In this document: positions 62,091 to 64,000 of the stretch, piece after piece
How the letters are laid out: each line of letters opens with the position of its first letter
Numbering within the stretch: position 1 is the first letter of the stretch
Origin: Pelistega sp.
Lineage (GTDB): Bacteria > Pseudomonadota > Gammaproteobacteria > Burkholderiales > Burkholderiaceae_B
DNA length: 64,000 nt
Direction: 5' to 3'
Assembly: GCA_030538255.1 (NCBI GenBank)
Contig: JAUNUI010000005.1
Location: 62,001-126,000 of the forward strand
Made by a program: the position numbers and the translations under genes
Notes under the pieces: generated by a model
Told to the model about the DNA's origin: nothing
The model's database searches: none
What the model saw: only the letters and a program-made list of their open reading frames with translations

Positions 62091-63554
62091 TTAAAGTAAG
62101 ACAATATCGTACATCTCTTGTGTGTAGGAATTATCCACTTCAAGACTGATGGGTTTACCAATAAAATCATCTAACATCGCCAGATAATTACTTTCTTCAT
62201 CAAGGAATAAATCAATCACACTCGGCGAGAGAATTAAGCGAAATTCTTTAGGGTTAAATTGCTTAGCTTCGCGTAAGATTTCACGCATAATATTATAAGC
62301 AATGGTACGGGCGGTTTTCACGCTACCGCGGCCTTCACAAGTGGGGCAGGTCTCCGATAAGAGGGCGCTTAAGGAATCACGCGTGCGCTTACGGGTCATC
62401 TCGACTAAGCCAAGTTGGGAGAAGCCGTTCAGTGAGGTACGAGTTCGATCTTTGGCGAGCGCTTTCTGCAATTCTTCCAAGACAGATTCTTGGTGCTCTT
62501 CATTCTCCATATCAATAAAGTCGATAATGATAATGCCACCGATATTGCGTAGGCGCAGTTGGCGGGCAATCTCGACCGAGGCTTCAAGATTGGTTTTAAA
62601 AATCGTGTCATTAAAATTACGCCAACCGACAAATCCCCCAGTATTCACATCAATACTGGTGAGTGCTTCGGTTTGATCAATCACTAAGTAACCGCCTGAT
62701 TTAAGATTGACGCGACGGGCTAAGGCATTATTAATTTCTTCTTCAATATTCGCTGAATCAAAAATTGGGCGACTACCTGCATAATGTTTAATCTTATCTG
62801 CGATTGTTGGGGTGTAGATTTCAGACCATTCTAAGAGTTTCTGACTAGCCGTGCGTGAATCAATCTCAACGCTAGTGGTGTCAGGCACAACCACATCACG
62901 CATCACACGCTCAAGTAAATCAAGATCTTGATAAATTAAGCAAGGAGCAGCTTGGGTTTGCATGGCCTCTTGCAGTTTCTTCCAGCGTAAACCTAAGTAT
63001 TCCATATCGCGAATAATTTCATCATCCGTGGCCATTTCCGCTTGCGTGCGAATAATATAGCCGCCTTTTTCATCAGGTTTAATGAGGGCGGTGACTTGAT
63101 TCTTCAAGCGCTCGCGGTCTTCTTCCGTTTCGATTTTCTGGGAGACGCCTACATGCTTCTCAAAAGGCATATACACTAAGGCACGACCAGCGATACTAAT
63201 CTGGTTGGATAAGCGTGCGCCCTTATTATTAATCGGGTCCTTAATCACTTGCACCATAATCGTTTGACCTTCAAACAGAATCTTTTCGATTTGCTGTTGC
63301 GGAAGACCATTATTGCGGGCGGTGCGATTTTCGCGTAAATCAGCGATATGGATGAAAGCCGCGCGCTCTAAACCTATATCAATAAAGGCGCTCTGCATGC
63401 CAGGCAAGACGCGCACGACCTTACCTAAGTAAATATTACCGACCTTGCCACGTTGGCTAGCACGCTCTAGGAGCAATTCTTGTAAAGTGCCTTGCTCAAG
63501 TAAGGCGACACGGGTCTCAAAAGGGGTGACGTTGATGAGAATTTGCTCACTCAT
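62091..63554 (-). CDS. rng: Ribonuclease G
   Basis: A 487-residue member of the RNase E/G family, of RNase G length. The N-terminal S1 domain (about 35-125) is followed by the catalytic DNase I-like domain, where metal-binding acidic residues lie in SIDVNTGGF and IIDFIDME. The Zn-link motif CPTCEGRG is intact, so a tetramer is expected. It matures the 5' end of 16S rRNA and takes part in mRNA decay. Its promoter must lie in the 250-base gap it shares with folE. Confidence 0.96.
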   Translation of the reverse strand: MSEQILINVTPFETRVALLEQGTLQELLLERASQRGKVGNIYLGKVVRVLPGMQSAFIDIGLERAAFIHIADLRENRTARNNGLPQQQIEKILFEGQTIMVQVIKDPINNKGARLSNQISIAGRALVYMPFEKHVGVSQKIETEEDRERLKNQVTALIKPDEKGGYIIRTQAEMATDDEIIRDMEYLGLRWKKLQEAMQTQAAPCLIYQDLDLLERVMRDVVVPDTTSVEIDSRTASQKLLEWSEIYTPTIADKIKHYAGSRPIFDSANIEEEINNALARRVNLKSGGYLVIDQTEALTSIDVNTGGFVGWRNFNDTIFKTNLEASVEIARQLRLRNIGGIIIIDFIDMENEEHQESVLEELQKALAKDRTRTSLNGFSQLGLVEMTRKRTRDSLSALLSETCPTCEGRGSVKTARTIAYNIMREILREAKQFNPKEFRLILSPSVIDLFLDEESNYLAMLDDFIGKPISLEVDNSYTQEMYDIVLL

Positions 63555-63802
63555 AAATAACTCTTTGTTCGATAACTATCGATTTAATGACTAATTTTTA
63601 AATTAGCACTAAGCTTAACATACTCGTTCGCATTTCCTGCGTAAAATAGGGCTTATCTGTATGCGCCGCATAGCATCTGCTTTTCGGGCATCATCTCAAG
63701 GATTATCGAGGTGCAAGGATAAGTCATATATAAGGCTATTGCGCCTGAAGTTAAGCAGGCGTGTATTTTCGAGTAAGCCTAGCGTTTTATAGGAATTAAG
63801 CT

Positions 63803-64000
63803 GTGAGTCAAAATCAAGAAGGTCAATATATTTCCCAAGTTATTCGCCAACGTATTAAGCAGGCTGGCGTGCGCTTTAATGCGAACGATAATATTGCCGA
63901 TTATATTGAGCCTGGTGAATTGGCCTTGCTACAAGAAGAAGTACAGGCCAAGATGGTTGAGGTATTAAATAGTTTAGTGATTGATACTGAAACTGATCAT
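63803..64000 (+). CDS. folE: GTP cyclohydrolase I, N-terminal part (runs off the right edge)
   Basis: The first 66 codons of a gene that continues beyond the window. The start is GTG, preceded by AGGA with an 8-base spacer. The protein reads MSQNQEGQYISQVIRQRIKQ in its first 20 residues and continues with RFNANDNIADYIEPGELALL and then VLNSLVIDTETDH, matching the opening of FolE from Burkholderiales (type I GTP cyclohydrolase), which makes dihydroneopterin triphosphate for folate. The zinc and active-site residues lie beyond the edge. It is divergent from rng. Confidence 0.85.
   Translation, partial: MSQNQEGQYISQVIRQRIKQAGVRFNANDNIADYIEPGELALLQEEVQAKMVEVLNSLVIDTETDH

Noticed and set aside
63555..63802. 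tRNA or small RNA in the rng-folE gap
   Set aside because: No cloverleaf, T-loop consensus or terminator was found; it is best read as a divergent promoter region.

Overview
The window looks like chromosomal DNA of a low-to-medium GC member of the Alcaligenaceae (Burkholderiales), something close to Oligella. This is inferred from gene content and order: a hom-thrC pair led by alaC, alr near radA, a kdkA-type Kdo kinase, nnrS, the potFGHI operon, msbA with lipopolysaccharide genes, rng and folE. No 16S or other taxonomic marker is present. Most genes are ordinary housekeeping genes. The accessory content is concentrated in three surface or secreted systems.

Layout. 1-5250: 3' end of a contact-dependent-inhibition / filamentous haemagglutinin gene (cdiA-like). 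It has a VENN-delimited toxin tip and an overlapping membrane immunity gene, followed by an orphan toxin-immunity module with an HNH-like motif, a start-less immunity remnant, and a displaced piece of the haemagglutinin. 5301-8235 (minus strand): phoH, a bcp-type peroxiredoxin and a Mth938-domain protein. 8683-12586: alaC-hom-thrC, overlapping by ATGA. 12587-13286: a 63-bp tandem repeat and spacer. 13287-15743: nnrS, and an NDUFAF6-like squalene/phytoene synthase homologue that has lost its Asp-rich motifs. 16041-20177: a 1378-residue Rhs protein with a DUF2235 (Tle1-like) lipase tip. 20388-28033: alr, an SDR, radA, a TSUP permease, an FtsX-type permease and a truncated haemoglobin. 28123-29091: kdkA. 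29167-33106: the potFGHI polyamine importer. 33197-35298: an ArsC/Spx-like protein, rpiA, and phoU behind a recognisable Pho box. 35764-37502 (minus): yggX-like and argA. 37575-45513: hrpA and dnaE. 46045-57420: a roughly 3790-residue trimeric autotransporter adhesin. 57523-59250 (minus): a DUF218 protein and a family 9 (heptosyl-type) glycosyltransferase. 59544-61869: msbA and a small unknown protein. 62091-63554 (minus): rng. 63803-end: the first 66 codons of folE.

Functional links. alaC, hom, thrC and argA are amino-acid biosynthesis genes. kdkA, the family 9 glycosyltransferase and msbA serve lipopolysaccharide assembly and export. CdiA, Rhs and the adhesin form a contact and competition arsenal. 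The CDI region shows clear duplication and decay: two pieces of the haemagglutinin gene are repeated downstream, which fits module swapping by recombination. The adhesin is mosaic, with a GC-rich, internally repeated stalk between AT-richer head and anchor regions. No tRNA, rRNA, CRISPR array, prophage or intact insertion sequence was found.
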